From Actinosynnema sp042752395 (GTDB lineage Bacteria; Actinomycetota; Actinomycetes; Mycobacteriales; Pseudonocardiaceae): DNA of 64,000 bases. Shown here piece after piece: positions 51,997-60,987 of this stretch. A model generated the notes under the pieces. It ran no database searches, was not told where the DNA came from, and worked only from the letters and a program-made list of their open reading frames with translations. The stretch is taken from assembly GCF_042752395.1 (NCBI RefSeq), contig NZ_JBHYXZ010000019.1, positions 1 to 64,000 of the forward strand, read 5' to 3'. The translations under genes and the position numbers were made by a program. The stretch's first letter is position 1. The number at the start of each line of letters is the position of its first letter.

Positions 51997-52656
51997 TCAT
52001 CCCCGCCGCGGCGGCAACGGGCAGTCGCCGCACGTGCCGCCGCCGTCGAGCCGGTAGTACAGGCAGCAGCTCCGCCGCCGGAACGCGATCTCGCCGGGGA
52101 ACGGGATGAAGTCGCCGGTGCCCTTGAGCGGCGGTTCGGCGAACAGCTCGTCGGCCAACGCCGCGCAGTCGACGCCGCCGCGGTGCACCGTGCGCAACGC
52201 GCCCGCCGCGGACGACCCCGCGTTGCCCCACAGCAGACCGCGGGCCACCCGGGTGGTCGCGTGCAGCGCCTCCACCACGGGCCCCAGCGACTCGGCGAGG
52301 CCGACGCCGGGCAGCGGGTCCTTCAGCCGGACCTGGAGCCCGTCCGGGCCGTAACGCCACCACAGGTTCGCGGGTCGGACGTCCGGCGCGACACCGCCGA
52401 CCGCGCGGGCGGCCACGACCGGGCTGAGCAGCCGCGCCGTGTAGCCGAGGAAGAACAGCGACCCGGCGACCCGCCGCTCCCCGGTGCGGTAGCGGGCGGC
52501 GATCCGGTCGAGGGCGTCGGGCAGGGCGGGGCCGCGGTCCGCCAGCGCCTCGCCGTCGTGCCAGCCGTCGTCGGGCCGGCCGACGTCGAGGGCGAAGAAC
52601 GGGCTGAGGCCGCGGACCTGCCGCAGGGTGGCCAGGACTCGGGCGAACTCGGACAC
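51997..52656 (-). CDS. FhuF-like (2Fe-2S) ferric-siderophore reductase
   Basis: A 219-residue protein ending in the FhuF cluster motif CC-x10-C-x2-C (RRSCCLYYRL ... TCGDCPL), which binds a [2Fe-2S] centre. The N-terminal part is an IucA/FhuF-type fold. It likely reduces ferric siderophores in the cytoplasm. It starts with GTG at 52656. No siderophore genes are adjacent; it stands between the cobalt-transport operon and an acetyltransferase. Confidence 0.85.
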   Translation of the reverse strand: MSEFARVLATLRQVRGLSPFFALDVGRPDDGWHDGEALADRGPALPDALDRIAARYRTGERRVAGSLFFLGYTARLLSPVVAARAVGGVAPDVRPANLWWRYGPDGLQVRLKDPLPGVGLAESLGPVVEALHATTRVARGLLWGNAGSSAAGALRTVHRGGVDCAALADELFAEPPLKGTGDFIPFPGEIAFRRRSCCLYYRLDGGGTCGDCPLPPRRG

Positions 52657-52720
52657 GCGCCCCAGTCTGCCGCCACCGCGCCACCTGCGTCCGCAAGCCC
52701 CCGTCCGCCGCCCTCGTCCG

Positions 52721-53896
52721 TCAGGGGATGTAGAACGTCATCAGGTCGCCCCGCACCGGCGGGAACAGCGCGTGCATCAGCTCGGCGTTCGGCCCCGGGT
52801 ACACATCCGGCTCCCGCGCCGTCAGGCCGCGCAGACCGTGCGGACCGAACAGCAGCGACGCCAACCGGTCCGGCGCCACCCCCGCGCCGCCCGCCGCGCC
52901 CGGCGCCTGCATCCGACCGCCCGGCACGACCGGCCCGACCTCGCCCGCCCGGAACGGCAGCCGCACGTGCGAGCCGTAGAACGAGACGATCGCCTCACCC
53001 TCCCGGTCCGCGAAACCTCCCCGCGCCAACCGCCGCCCGAACACCGGCCGCAGGTGCTCCAGCAACGCGACCGGGTCACCGATCCGCACGTAGTACGAGT
53101 TGGCCTCCTCCGGCGGCGGCCCGAGGAACGGCGCCAGCGCCGCGCCCGCCACCGACCACGGCCGGTCGGTCATCTCGGTGGCCCCCGTCGCGGCGAGCAG
53201 CGCGTGCGCCGCCGCCTCGTCCACGGCGGCCACCTCGCACAGCCGCACGCCCTCCTCCGGCGGCGTGGTGCGGCCGGTCGCGACCGGCACGCCGTCCCGC
53301 TCCACCAGCCACTGCGCGCTGCCGTCGCGGGCCACCAGCCACCGCCACAGCGCGGGGGAGTGCGGCATCCGCAGGTCGGCCCGCGCCTGCTCGGCGTCCT
53401 GGAGGCGCGCCATCGCCGGGATGTCGGCCACGGTCGCCTCGCGCACCACGTGCCCGCCGACGTCGGGGCGTCGCACGACCGGCCGGGTGGCCGGGATCGG
53501 GATGGCGTAGGTGTAGCCGAACCGCCGGTAGAAGTAGGGGATGCCGAGCATCACGTGCACCAGGTGACCGCGCGCGGCCGAGCGCTCGTGCGCCCACGCC
53601 ATCAGCGCCCGCACCAGCCCCCGGCCCTCGTAGTCGCGGTGGGTGGCGACCAGCTCGACCTGCCCCGCCGGGATCTCCACGCCGTCGAGCACCAGCGTCT
53701 CGTCCAGCAGGGTCGCGGTCGACACGACCTCGTCGCCGTCCACCACGACCGCGCACGCGTCCCAGCCCGCGTCCGGGTCCTCGACCACCAGGCGGTGGTC
53801 CACGGCGTCGGCCGGCTCGCCGCGCTCGGCCAGCAGCGCGCCGATCCGGTCGAGGTCTTCGGGGCGCGCGGTCCGCAGCACCAGCCCATCGGTCAC
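52721..53896 (-). CDS. Eis-like GNAT acetyltransferase with SCP2 domain
   Basis: A 391-residue protein with an N-terminal GNAT domain (ELVATHRDYEGRGLVRALMAWAHERS, acetyl-CoA loop), a second degenerate GNAT and a C-terminal sterol-carrier-like domain, ending with a free carboxylate region as in Eis (LMTFYIP). Eis proteins acetylate aminoglycosides and other amines. The GTG at 53896 (VTDGLVLRTARP) is chosen because family similarity begins there. Confidence 0.87.
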   Translation of the reverse strand: MTDGLVLRTARPEDLDRIGALLAERGEPADAVDHRLVVEDPDAGWDACAVVVDGDEVVSTATLLDETLVLDGVEIPAGQVELVATHRDYEGRGLVRALMAWAHERSAARGHLVHVMLGIPYFYRRFGYTYAIPIPATRPVVRRPDVGGHVVREATVADIPAMARLQDAEQARADLRMPHSPALWRWLVARDGSAQWLVERDGVPVATGRTTPPEEGVRLCEVAAVDEAAAHALLAATGATEMTDRPWSVAGAALAPFLGPPPEEANSYYVRIGDPVALLEHLRPVFGRRLARGGFADREGEAIVSFYGSHVRLPFRAGEVGPVVPGGRMQAPGAAGGAGVAPDRLASLLFGPHGLRGLTAREPDVYPGPNAELMHALFPPVRGDLMTFYIP

Positions 53897-53979
53897 CACG
53901 CCAGTGTCGTGAGGCGACCGGAGACCGCGCCAGCGGTTTTTCGGTGGCGTCGGCGGCCACGCCACCGCACAATCCGCGC

Positions 53980-54432
53980 ATGCCCTGGCTCCCCGCTGAC
54001 TTCGCCCACCCGACCCGCGTGCCGCTCGACGCCGAGCACCACCTGCGGCCCATCCGCGAGTCCGATGTGGACATCGACTACCCGGCCGTGATGGGCTCGC
54101 GGGAGCGGCTGTGGTCGCGGTACGGCGAGAAGTGGGGCTGGCCGCCCGCCGACATGACCCACGAGCAGGACCGGGTGGACCTCGCCCGCCACGAACGCGA
54201 GCAGGACGCGCACGAGTCGTTCAACTACGCCCTGTTCGACGCCGCCGAGACCGCGCTGCTCGGCTGCGTCTACATCGACCCCGTGGCCGAGCACGAGCCC
54301 GCCGACGCGCGGATCTCCTGGTGGGTCGTGGACGGGCACGTGGGCACCGACCTGGAACGTGCGCTCGACGCGTTCGTGCCGAAGTGGATCGCGGAGGTGT
54401 GGCCCTTCACCAGTCCCGAGTACGGGATCTAG
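53980..54432 (+). CDS. GNAT-like N-acetyltransferase
   Basis: A 150-residue protein with the start of a GNAT fold (HHLRPIRESDVDIDYPAVMGSRERLW), NYALFDAAETALLGCVYIDP and ARISWWVVD. The acetyl-CoA-binding R/Q-x-x-G-x-G/A loop is not obvious, so it may be a divergent or non-catalytic member. ATG start at 53980, divergent from the Eis-like gene. Confidence 0.72.
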   Translation: MPWLPADFAHPTRVPLDAEHHLRPIRESDVDIDYPAVMGSRERLWSRYGEKWGWPPADMTHEQDRVDLARHEREQDAHESFNYALFDAAETALLGCVYIDPVAEHEPADARISWWVVDGHVGTDLERALDAFVPKWIAEVWPFTSPEYGI

Positions 54433-54442
54433 AGTCCGTGCG

Positions 54443-54835
54443 GTGACCTCGTCGGCCAAGTGGACCATCGTCGCCGTCTGCCTCACCGTCCTCGCCGTGC
54501 TGGTGCCGTGGTCGCACTACGGCGGCATCGACGTCGAGCTGCCCCGCCTGCCGCTCTGGTGGGCCTACGTGGGCGCGGCGTCGGCGATGCACGCGACCGC
54601 GATGGCGCCGCCGCGTGCCGCGCTGCCGGTGGCGGCGGCGTTCGCCGTGGTCGCGCTGGTGGCGGCGGTGGTCGTCGCGACCGGCTACGACGCCTCGTCC
54701 CACATCTTCGACCACGTCATCCCGGCCGTCCGGCCGCGTCCCGGGCTGGGCGCGGTGTTCGCCGTGGCGGCGGTGGCCGCGCAGGCGGCCGGGCTGCGCG
54801 CCCGTGCCCGCGCGGCGCGGTCCGTCCCGGCCTGA
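54443..54835 (+). CDS. Small four-helix membrane protein
   Basis: A 130-residue hydrophobic protein with about four membrane helices (KWTIVAVCLTVLAVLVPW, LWWAYVGAASAMHATAM, AAAFAVVALVAAVVVA, LGAVFAVAAVAAQAAGL). Not recognised. GTG at 54443, 11 nt after the acetyltransferase stop, probably in the same transcript. Confidence 0.65.
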   Translation: MTSSAKWTIVAVCLTVLAVLVPWSHYGGIDVELPRLPLWWAYVGAASAMHATAMAPPRAALPVAAAFAVVALVAAVVVATGYDASSHIFDHVIPAVRPRPGLGAVFAVAAVAAQAAGLRARARAARSVPA

Positions 54836-54886
54836 CCGGGGTCCTGGCTGCCTGCGGCCGTTCGGGGGATGGGAGGATCAGACCCC

Positions 54887-55150
54887 GTGAAGACCTTCGA
54901 CGAGCTGTTCGCCGAGCTGAGCGAACGCGCACGCACCCGCCCTGAGGGCTCCGCCACCGCCGCGGCTCTGGAGGCCGGGGTGCATGCGCAGGGCAAGAAG
55001 GTGCTGGAGGAGGCCGGCGAGGTCTGGATCGCCGCGGAGCACGAGTCCGACGAACGCCTGGCCGAAGAGGTCTCCCAACTGCTGTACCGCGTGCAGGTGC
55101 TGATGCTCGGCCGCGGCCTGACCCTCGAAGACGTCTACAAGCACCTGTGA
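54887..55150 (+). CDS. hisE: Phosphoribosyl-ATP pyrophosphatase
   Basis: An 87-residue HisE catalysing the second step of histidine synthesis. Motifs: TFDELFAELSERARTRPEGS and the MazG-like metal site GKKVLEEAGEVWIAAEHES ... EVSQLLYRVQVLML. GTG start behind GGGAGG. In mycobacteria hisG follows hisE directly; here the next gene is an ABM-domain protein with a 4-nt overlap, so hisG must be elsewhere. Confidence 0.95.
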   Translation: MKTFDELFAELSERARTRPEGSATAAALEAGVHAQGKKVLEEAGEVWIAAEHESDERLAEEVSQLLYRVQVLMLGRGLTLEDVYKHL

Positions 55151-55434
55151 TCCTGGAAGTCGCCGCGCTCGACGTCCGCCCCGGGCTGGAGGCGGACTTC
55201 GAGCGGGCGTTCGCCGAGGCGCGCGGGCTCGTGGCGCGCTCGCCCGGGTTCGTCTCGCTCGACCTGCGGCGCTCGGTCGAACGACCGTCCCGGTACCTGC
55301 TGCTGGTGGGGTGGGAACGGCTGGAGGACCACACGGTCGGCTTCCGGCAGGGACCGCTGTACCCGCGCTGGAAGGCGTTGCTGCACCACTTCTACGACCC
55401 GTTCCCGACCGTCGAGCACTACCGCGAGCCCTGA
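55147..55434 (+). CDS. ABM-domain protein (antibiotic biosynthesis monooxygenase-like)
   Basis: A 95-residue dimeric alpha/beta-barrel protein of the ABM superfamily (ILEVAALDVRPGLEADFERAFAEA ... RYLLLVGWERLEDHTVGFRQG). Members include heme-degrading and quinone-type monooxygenases; the small form here gives no clear substrate. It starts within the hisE stop and ends overlapping the converging phosphoribosyltransferase by 16 nt. Confidence 0.82.
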   Translation: MILEVAALDVRPGLEADFERAFAEARGLVARSPGFVSLDLRRSVERPSRYLLLVGWERLEDHTVGFRQGPLYPRWKALLHHFYDPFPTVEHYREP

Positions 55435-56051
55435 CCGCCCAGCAGCGCGACCACCTGGTCGTCGGTGACCTGGTCGAACCGCTCGTAGAACCGGCCGACC
55501 GCGCGGAAGTCGGCCCGCGCGTGCGGGCACACGACCAGGTCGGCGTCCTCGGCCAGGGCGCGCACCGCGTCCGCCGCGCCCACCGGCACCGCCAGCACCA
55601 GGCGGCCGGGCCGCTGCCCGCGGGCTTCCCGCAGGGCGGCGCGGGCGGTGACGCCGGTGGCCAGCCCGTCGTCCACCACCAGCACGTCCCGGCCCTCCAG
55701 CCGCACCGGCCCGTCGCGGTACCGCGCGAGCCGCCGCCGGGCCTCCTGCCGTTCGGCCGCGCACGTCTCGGCCAGGTCGTCGGCGGTGAGGCGGAGCAGG
55801 CGCAGCGCGTCCTCGTCGAAGATCGGCGCGCCGTCGGCGGTGACCGCGCCGACGCCGTACTCGGGGTGGCCGGTCGCGCCGATCTTGCGGGCCACGGCCA
55901 CGCCCAGCTCGCCGCCCAGCGCCGAGGCCACCTCGACCGCCACCGGCACGCCGCCGCGGGCCAGGCCGAGCACCAGGGGGTCGGTCCACGTCCGGTCGGC
56001 CAGCGCGCGGGCGAGCACCCGGCCGGCGTCGGAGCGGTCCGCGAACCTCAC
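55419..56051 (-). CDS. Phosphoribosyltransferase-like protein
   Basis: A 210-residue type I PRTase fold with the PRPP loop RDVLVVDDGLATGVTARAAL and an N-terminal LGLARGGVPVAVEVASALGGEL. The group often degrades or scavenges bases in dormancy-linked operons, but its reaction here is not known. GTG start. It ends overlapping the ABM gene on the opposite strand. Confidence 0.82.
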   Translation of the reverse strand: MRFADRSDAGRVLARALADRTWTDPLVLGLARGGVPVAVEVASALGGELGVAVARKIGATGHPEYGVGAVTADGAPIFDEDALRLLRLTADDLAETCAAERQEARRRLARYRDGPVRLEGRDVLVVDDGLATGVTARAALREARGQRPGRLVLAVPVGAADAVRALAEDADLVVCPHARADFRAVGRFYERFDQVTDDQVVALLGGQGSR

Positions 56052-56094
56052 ACCCCCATGGTGCGCGCGTCGCGGGCGGCCGGCGACCGCCGGG

Positions 56095-56868
56095 CTAGCG
56101 CTCCCGCACGAACAGCGACTGCGCGCCGCGCCCCACCTCGCCGCGCTCGTCGTGCAGCACGCTGCTCGCCACGCCGACGCCGGACGGTCCGATCACGGTC
56201 CGCGCGTCCAGGGCGAACCACTCGCCGACCGGCTCCCGGTGCAGGTGCACGGTCAGGTCGGTGTTGATCGCGTACCAGGTGCGCAGGTCGAGCCGGCTCG
56301 ACACGCCGCTCGCCGAGTCCGCCGCGGTGAACAGGCGCTGCGTCGCGCTCGGCTCCTCGCCGGCCACCACGCGCACCCGCGGCCGGGCCCACACCACCGC
56401 GTCGCCGGGCGTGAAGACCCCGCCGCGGACCGAGCGCCACTCCATCGCCCCCAGGTAGCCGCCCCGCCAGTGCTCCGGGATCGCCATCGGCCCGCACTCC
56501 GCCGGCGGGGTCGGCGGCCCCTGGTCGCCGGCCGCGACCGACGCCGTGTCGCCGACCACCATCCGCCAGGCGTGGGCCCGCAGCACCGGCCGGCCGGCGT
56601 GCGCGAGTTCCGCGGCCAGCAGCTCCACCGAACGGCCCGGCCGCAGCACCGACGCCGTCACGGTCAGCTCCGCCACCGGCACCGGGCCCAGCACCTCGAA
56701 CGCGACCCGCGACAGCGCCGTCCCGGGACGCGGCGCGCACCGCTCCAGCGCCCGCACCAGCAGCGCGGACGGCGGCCCGAGGTGCTGGCTGTCCTCGCTC
56801 CACGGCCCCGAGGTGTGCCGGGTGGAGGCGAACCGGTCGTCGGCCAGCCGCTCGTAGAACGCGTCCAT
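56095..56868 (-). CDS. TesB-like acyl-CoA thioesterase
   Basis: A 257-residue double-hotdog thioesterase (4HBT_3 type): ASTRHTSGPWSEDSQHLGPPSALL at the N-terminus and TDLTVHLHREPVGEWFALDARTVIGPSGVGVASSVLHDERG at the C-terminus, with the active-site aspartate/threonine/glutamine arrangement expected. It probably hydrolyses acyl-CoA. ATG start at 56868, 13 nt after the RecB-like gene stop on the same strand. Confidence 0.85.
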   Translation of the reverse strand: MDAFYERLADDRFASTRHTSGPWSEDSQHLGPPSALLVRALERCAPRPGTALSRVAFEVLGPVPVAELTVTASVLRPGRSVELLAAELAHAGRPVLRAHAWRMVVGDTASVAAGDQGPPTPPAECGPMAIPEHWRGGYLGAMEWRSVRGGVFTPGDAVVWARPRVRVVAGEEPSATQRLFTAADSASGVSSRLDLRTWYAINTDLTVHLHREPVGEWFALDARTVIGPSGVGVASSVLHDERGEVGRGAQSLFVRER

Positions 56869-56881
56869 CGGTCGGCCCCCG

Positions 56882-57748
56882 TCAGTCGGCCCGGTCCAGC
56901 GCGGTCTCCACCCCGGCGTCCGGCTCCGGCCAACCCGGGTACGGCGGCGGCGTGCCGTCGAACGCCGGGCACAGCGCCTTGTGGTCGCAGTAGTCGCACA
57001 GCCTGCCCGGGTTCGGCCGGAAGTCGCCCGACTTCGCCGCGCGCAGGATCGCGTCCCAGATCGCCTCCAGCGTGCGCTCGAACCGGGTCAGCTCGGCCTC
57101 GTCCGGCTGGTAGGCGAGCGCCTGCCGGTCGGCCAGGTACATCAGCCGGAGCTGGCGCGGCACCACGCCCCGCAGCCGCCACAGCACCAGCGCGTAGAAC
57201 TTCATCTGGAACAGCGCCTTGGCCTCGCCGACCTCGCGCGGCGCGGCGCCCGTCTTGTAGTCGACCACCCGGATCTCGCCGGTCGGCGCCACGTCCACCC
57301 GGTCGATGTACCCGCGCAGCAGCACCCCGGAGGGCAGCTCCCACTCCACCAGCAGCTCGCGCGCGTCGGCGTCGAACCGGCGCGGGTCCTCCAGCCCGAA
57401 GTAGCCGTCCAGCAGCTCCTCCGCCGAGGCGAGCCACCGCTCCTGCTCCGGGTCGCCCTCGGCGAACAGCTCGGCGAACTCGGGCCGCTCCGCCCGCACC
57501 CGCTCCCACGCCGGCCCCAGCAGCGCCCGCGCCGTCTCCGGCAGCCGCTCGGCCGCGGGCAGCCCGAACAGGTCCTCCAGCACCGCGTGCACCACCGTGC
57601 CGCGCACCTGCGCCCTCGTCGGCTTCTCCGGCAGCCGGTCGACGGCGCGGAAGCGGTAGAGCAGCGGGCACTGCTTGAAGTCGCCCGCGCGGGAGGGCGA
57701 CAGCGCCGGCCTGCGGACCGGGCGCTCGGTGATCGTGGGCACTGCCAT
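56882..57748 (-). CDS. RecB-family PD-(D/E)XK nuclease with Fe-S cluster
   Basis: A 288-residue single-domain RecB-like (PF12705) nuclease. Visible: LSPSRAGDFKQCPLLYRFRAVDRL (first cysteine), active-site GYIDRVDVAP, VVDYKTG and the C-terminal cluster CDYCDHKALCPAF that completes a four-cysteine Fe-S site. The homologue Rv2119 sits next to trmI and arc in Mycobacterium, as here. ATG at 57748 chosen because family similarity starts at SPSRAGDF. Confidence 0.9.
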   Translation of the reverse strand: MAVPTITERPVRRPALSPSRAGDFKQCPLLYRFRAVDRLPEKPTRAQVRGTVVHAVLEDLFGLPAAERLPETARALLGPAWERVRAERPEFAELFAEGDPEQERWLASAEELLDGYFGLEDPRRFDADARELLVEWELPSGVLLRGYIDRVDVAPTGEIRVVDYKTGAAPREVGEAKALFQMKFYALVLWRLRGVVPRQLRLMYLADRQALAYQPDEAELTRFERTLEAIWDAILRAAKSGDFRPNPGRLCDYCDHKALCPAFDGTPPPYPGWPEPDAGVETALDRAD

Positions 57749-57974
57749 GGTCGAGAACCATAGGCCAAGCCCCCGACAAGATCGGGTTCCGGCGGGGGCG
57801 CCCGGTGCGCTCGTCGGGGTGTGCGCGGGTGTGCCGGTCGGTCTCGCCGTGCAGGTCACGGCGCCGGTGGCGGCGTCCCGGACCGCGAGCCGACGGCGGC
57901 CCGGCCGACCGGGACGCCGCGCCCGGCGCTGATCCAACACAGTGCCGATACACCCGGCACCCTAGGCTCGGGAC

Positions 57975-59105
57975 GTGGCGACGACGGGGAGTTGGCGGCG
58001 GCAGGTCGGCCGGGACGGCGGGCTGCCGCTGTTCCGCGCGGCCGGGATCCCGGTGCTGCTCGCGCCCTCGTGGTGGCTCGGCTCGGCGGCCATCGTGGTG
58101 CTGTACGCGCCGCTGGTCGGCCGCATCGCGCCCGGCGCGGGCGGGCTCACCGGCGTGCTGCTGGCCGCCACGTTCGCGATCTTCCTCGGCCTCTCGGTGC
58201 TGGCGCACGAACTCGGCCACAGCCTGGTCGCCCTGCGCCTGGGCCTGCCGGTGCGCCGGCTGCGGCTGTTCCTGCTCGGCGGCGTGTCCGAGGTGATGCG
58301 CACCCCGACCCGCCCCGGCCACGAGGGCGCCATCGCCGCCGCGGGCCCGATCGTCTCCATCGTGCTGGCCGGCCTGTTCGCGCTGGCCGCCGCCGCCATC
58401 CCGCGGCCGGACGCGGTCTGGCTGCTGATCGCGCAGACCGCGTTCGCCAACGCCGCCGTCGCGGTGTTCAACCTGCTCCCCGGCCTGCCGCTGGACGGCG
58501 GCCGGATCCTGCGCGCGGGCGTGTGGGCCGTCACGGGCCGCCGCGCGGCGGGCACCAGGGCCGCCGTGATCGGCGGCGGCGTCGTGGCGGCGCTGCTGGT
58601 CGTCTGGGCGCTGTGGGGCGTGCTCGACGGGGCCGAGGACCGCTGGATCCGCTTCGGCGTGTGCCTGCTGACCGCGTGGTTCGTGCTGGCCGGCGCGCGC
58701 GGCGAGCTGACCGCCGAGCGCCGCAGCACCTGGCCGGACGGCCTGACCCTGGGCCAGCTCGTCCGACCCGTGCTGCAACTGCCCGCCGAGAGCCCGGTGT
58801 CGGGCGCGCTCACCGCGTCCGCCGGCCGGGGCGTGGTCCTGGTCCGCGCGGACGGGGTCGCGGCCGGCCTGCTGGACCGCGAGCTGGCCACCCGCCTGGC
58901 CAGCACGTCACCGCACGCGCCCGCCGAGCAGGCCGCCGTGCCGATCCGGCCGGAGACCGTGCTGCTGGAGAACGAGACCGGCGCGGAGGTGGTGGAACGC
59001 GTGCACGGCACCGCCGCCTGGGAGTACCTGGTGGTCGACCTCGAAGGGCGACCGGCGGGCGTGCTGCGCCGCGAGGACCTCAAGGCCGCGCTGGACCGCC
59101 GCTGA
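57975..59105 (+). CDS. Site-2 protease-like M50 metalloprotease with CBS pair
   Basis: A 376-residue intramembrane protease with HELGH (in LSVLAHELGHSLVALRL) and the second motif NLLPGLPLDGGR. A C-terminal CBS-pair follows (LGQLVRPVLQLPAES ... GVLRREDLKAALD). It likely cleaves a membrane-tethered substrate. GTG start. Its 3' end converges on the frameshifted response regulator with 26-nt overlap. Confidence 0.9.
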   Translation: MATTGSWRRQVGRDGGLPLFRAAGIPVLLAPSWWLGSAAIVVLYAPLVGRIAPGAGGLTGVLLAATFAIFLGLSVLAHELGHSLVALRLGLPVRRLRLFLLGGVSEVMRTPTRPGHEGAIAAAGPIVSIVLAGLFALAAAAIPRPDAVWLLIAQTAFANAAVAVFNLLPGLPLDGGRILRAGVWAVTGRRAAGTRAAVIGGGVVAALLVVWALWGVLDGAEDRWIRFGVCLLTAWFVLAGARGELTAERRSTWPDGLTLGQLVRPVLQLPAESPVSGALTASAGRGVVLVRADGVAAGLLDRELATRLASTSPHAPAEQAAVPIRPETVLLENETGAEVVERVHGTAAWEYLVVDLEGRPAGVLRREDLKAALDRR

Positions 59106-59738
59106 GCAGCCCGGCCTCCTGCGCGAGGATCGCCGCCTGCACCCGCGACCGCAGGCCCAGCTTGGTCAGCACCCGGGACACGTGGGTCTTCACCGTCGTC
59201 TCACCGATGTGCAGCTTTCGCCCGATCTGGTGATTCGACAGACCCTCGCCCAGGCACACCAGCACCTCGACCTCACGCTCGGTCAACGCGTCGAGCCCGG
59301 CCGGGCGAGGCCGCGGCGCGGTCGAGGCGAACTCGCGCATCACCCGCCGCGTCACGCCCGGCGCGAGCACGCCGTCCCCGGCGGCGACCTGCCGCACCGC
59401 GTCGACCAGCGCGGACGCCTCCACCGACTTCAGCAGGAACCCGGCCGCGCCCGCCCGCAGCGCGCCCCGCACGTACTCGTCCAGGTCGAACGTGGTCAGC
59501 ACCAGCACGTCGCACACGCCGCTGAGCCGCCGGGTCGCCTCGATGCCGTCCATCCCGGGCATCCGGATGTCCATCAGCACCACGTCCGGCGCGAGCCGCG
59601 TCGCCAGCCGCACCGCCTCCGCGCCTCCGCGCCGTCCGCCGCCTCGCCGACCACCTCGACGCCGTCCGCGTCGTCGAGGATCATCACCAGGCCCGCGCGG
59701 ATCGCCGCGTGGTCGTCGGCCACCACGACCCGGATCAC
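59080..59738 (-). pseudogene. NarL/FixJ-type response regulator, frameshifted by an 8-bp tandem duplication
   Basis: The receiver domain starts at GTG 59738 (VIRVVVADDHAAIRAG, 4-nt overlap with the kinase stop) and runs to GEAADGAEA. The frame then breaks at a duplicated GCGGAGGC (59615-59622 and 59623-59630 on the opposite strand as GCCTCCGC). Removing one copy restores EAVRLATRLAPDVVLMDIRMPGMDG and the LuxR-type C-terminal domain (LTEREVEVLVCLGEGLSNHQIGRKL). As written, translation stops early and only the kinase is intact. It may be a real mutation or an assembly error. Confidence 0.88.
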
Positions 59739-60856
59739 AGCGGGAACCCGGCCCGCACGACCCACCCGCCGTCGCCGTCGCGGCCCGCGGAGAACTCCCC
59801 GCCGACCAGGTGGGCGCGTTCGGCCATGCTCACCAACCCCGTTCCCGTCCCGTCGCCGCGCGGCCCGTCGACCACGTCGTTGCGCACGACCACCACCAGC
59901 CGCCTGACCTGCCGTTCCAGCACCACCGACGTGCGCGAGCCCGGCGCGTGCTTCACCGCGTTGGTCAACGCCTCCTGCACGACCCGGTACGCCGCCAGCT
60001 CCACCTCCACCGGCAGCTCGCCCACGTCGGCGCCGCGCAGCTCCACCGCCAGCCCGCTCGCGGCGGCCGACTCGACCAGCCGGCCCACGTCCGCGAGCCG
60101 CACCGCCACCGGCTCGTCCGCGGGCCCGTCGGCCCGCAGCACGTCGATCATGGTCCGCATCTCGGCCAGGGACCGGACGCTGTTCTCGCGGACCGACCTC
60201 AGCACCGTGCGCACCCGCTCCGGGTACGGCTCCCGCACCGACAGCACCGCCTCGGATTGGATGGCGATCGCCGACAGGTGCCCGGCCACCACGTCGTGCA
60301 GGTCGCGGGCCATCCGGTTGCGCTCGGCGTTCACCGCGGCCCGCCGGTCCAGCTCGGCGATGCGGGCGACCTGCTCGGCGCTCTCCCGGTGCTGCCGCAC
60401 GTTCGTCGCCCACCACACGGGCACCACGAGCAGCGAGAACACCTGCAGACCGGTGGAGAAGGACTGCCGCCAGTCGCCCAGCACCGCGGCCGCCACCGTG
60501 ACGCCGACCGTCGCCACCGCCACGCCGCCCACCAGGAACCGGTGCAGCCGGCGCGGCCCGTGCAGGGTGGCCACGAACAGCACGTCGACGCACACCATCA
60601 GCACCGGCATGCCCAGGTCGAAGTGCCAGTCGGTGAGCACGGCCGCCCCGACCACGGCCAACGCCACGGGCGGCGAGCCGCGGCGGAACGCCTGGCCGGC
60701 GCACGCCACCGCCAGGACGCCCACCCGGGCCCAGGTCGGCGCCGCGGTGCCCCGGGCGCCCGGCGCCAGGTCCATCCCCAGCCAGGCGACCAGCAGCCCC
60801 ACGCCGAAGAACAGCGCCGCGACCAGCACGTCCCGGCGTTTCCCGTGGAGCTCCAC
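59735..60856 (-). CDS. NarL-type sensor histidine kinase
   Basis: A 373-residue membrane kinase with about five helices in the first 160 residues, a HisKA_3 dimerisation domain with phospho-acceptor histidine in ERNRMARDLHDVVAGHLSAI, and an HATPase domain (EALTNAVKHAPG, GDGTGTGLVSMAER). It controls the response regulator encoded next; signal unknown. GTG start at 60856. Confidence 0.92.
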   Translation of the reverse strand: MELHGKRRDVLVAALFFGVGLLVAWLGMDLAPGARGTAAPTWARVGVLAVACAGQAFRRGSPPVALAVVGAAVLTDWHFDLGMPVLMVCVDVLFVATLHGPRRLHRFLVGGVAVATVGVTVAAAVLGDWRQSFSTGLQVFSLLVVPVWWATNVRQHRESAEQVARIAELDRRAAVNAERNRMARDLHDVVAGHLSAIAIQSEAVLSVREPYPERVRTVLRSVRENSVRSLAEMRTMIDVLRADGPADEPVAVRLADVGRLVESAAASGLAVELRGADVGELPVEVELAAYRVVQEALTNAVKHAPGSRTSVVLERQVRRLVVVVRNDVVDGPRGDGTGTGLVSMAERAHLVGGEFSAGRDGDGGWVVRAGFPL

Positions 60857-60987
60857 CCCGTCATCACAGCACAGGGCCGCACGCCGGTCGTCCTCCCAAC
60901 CGACCCGGCGGCGTCCTACTAACTGATGACGCGAGGTCGTTCGGCCCGCCGACGCGCGCGAGGCCGCGAGTGGGCAGGATTGATCCC

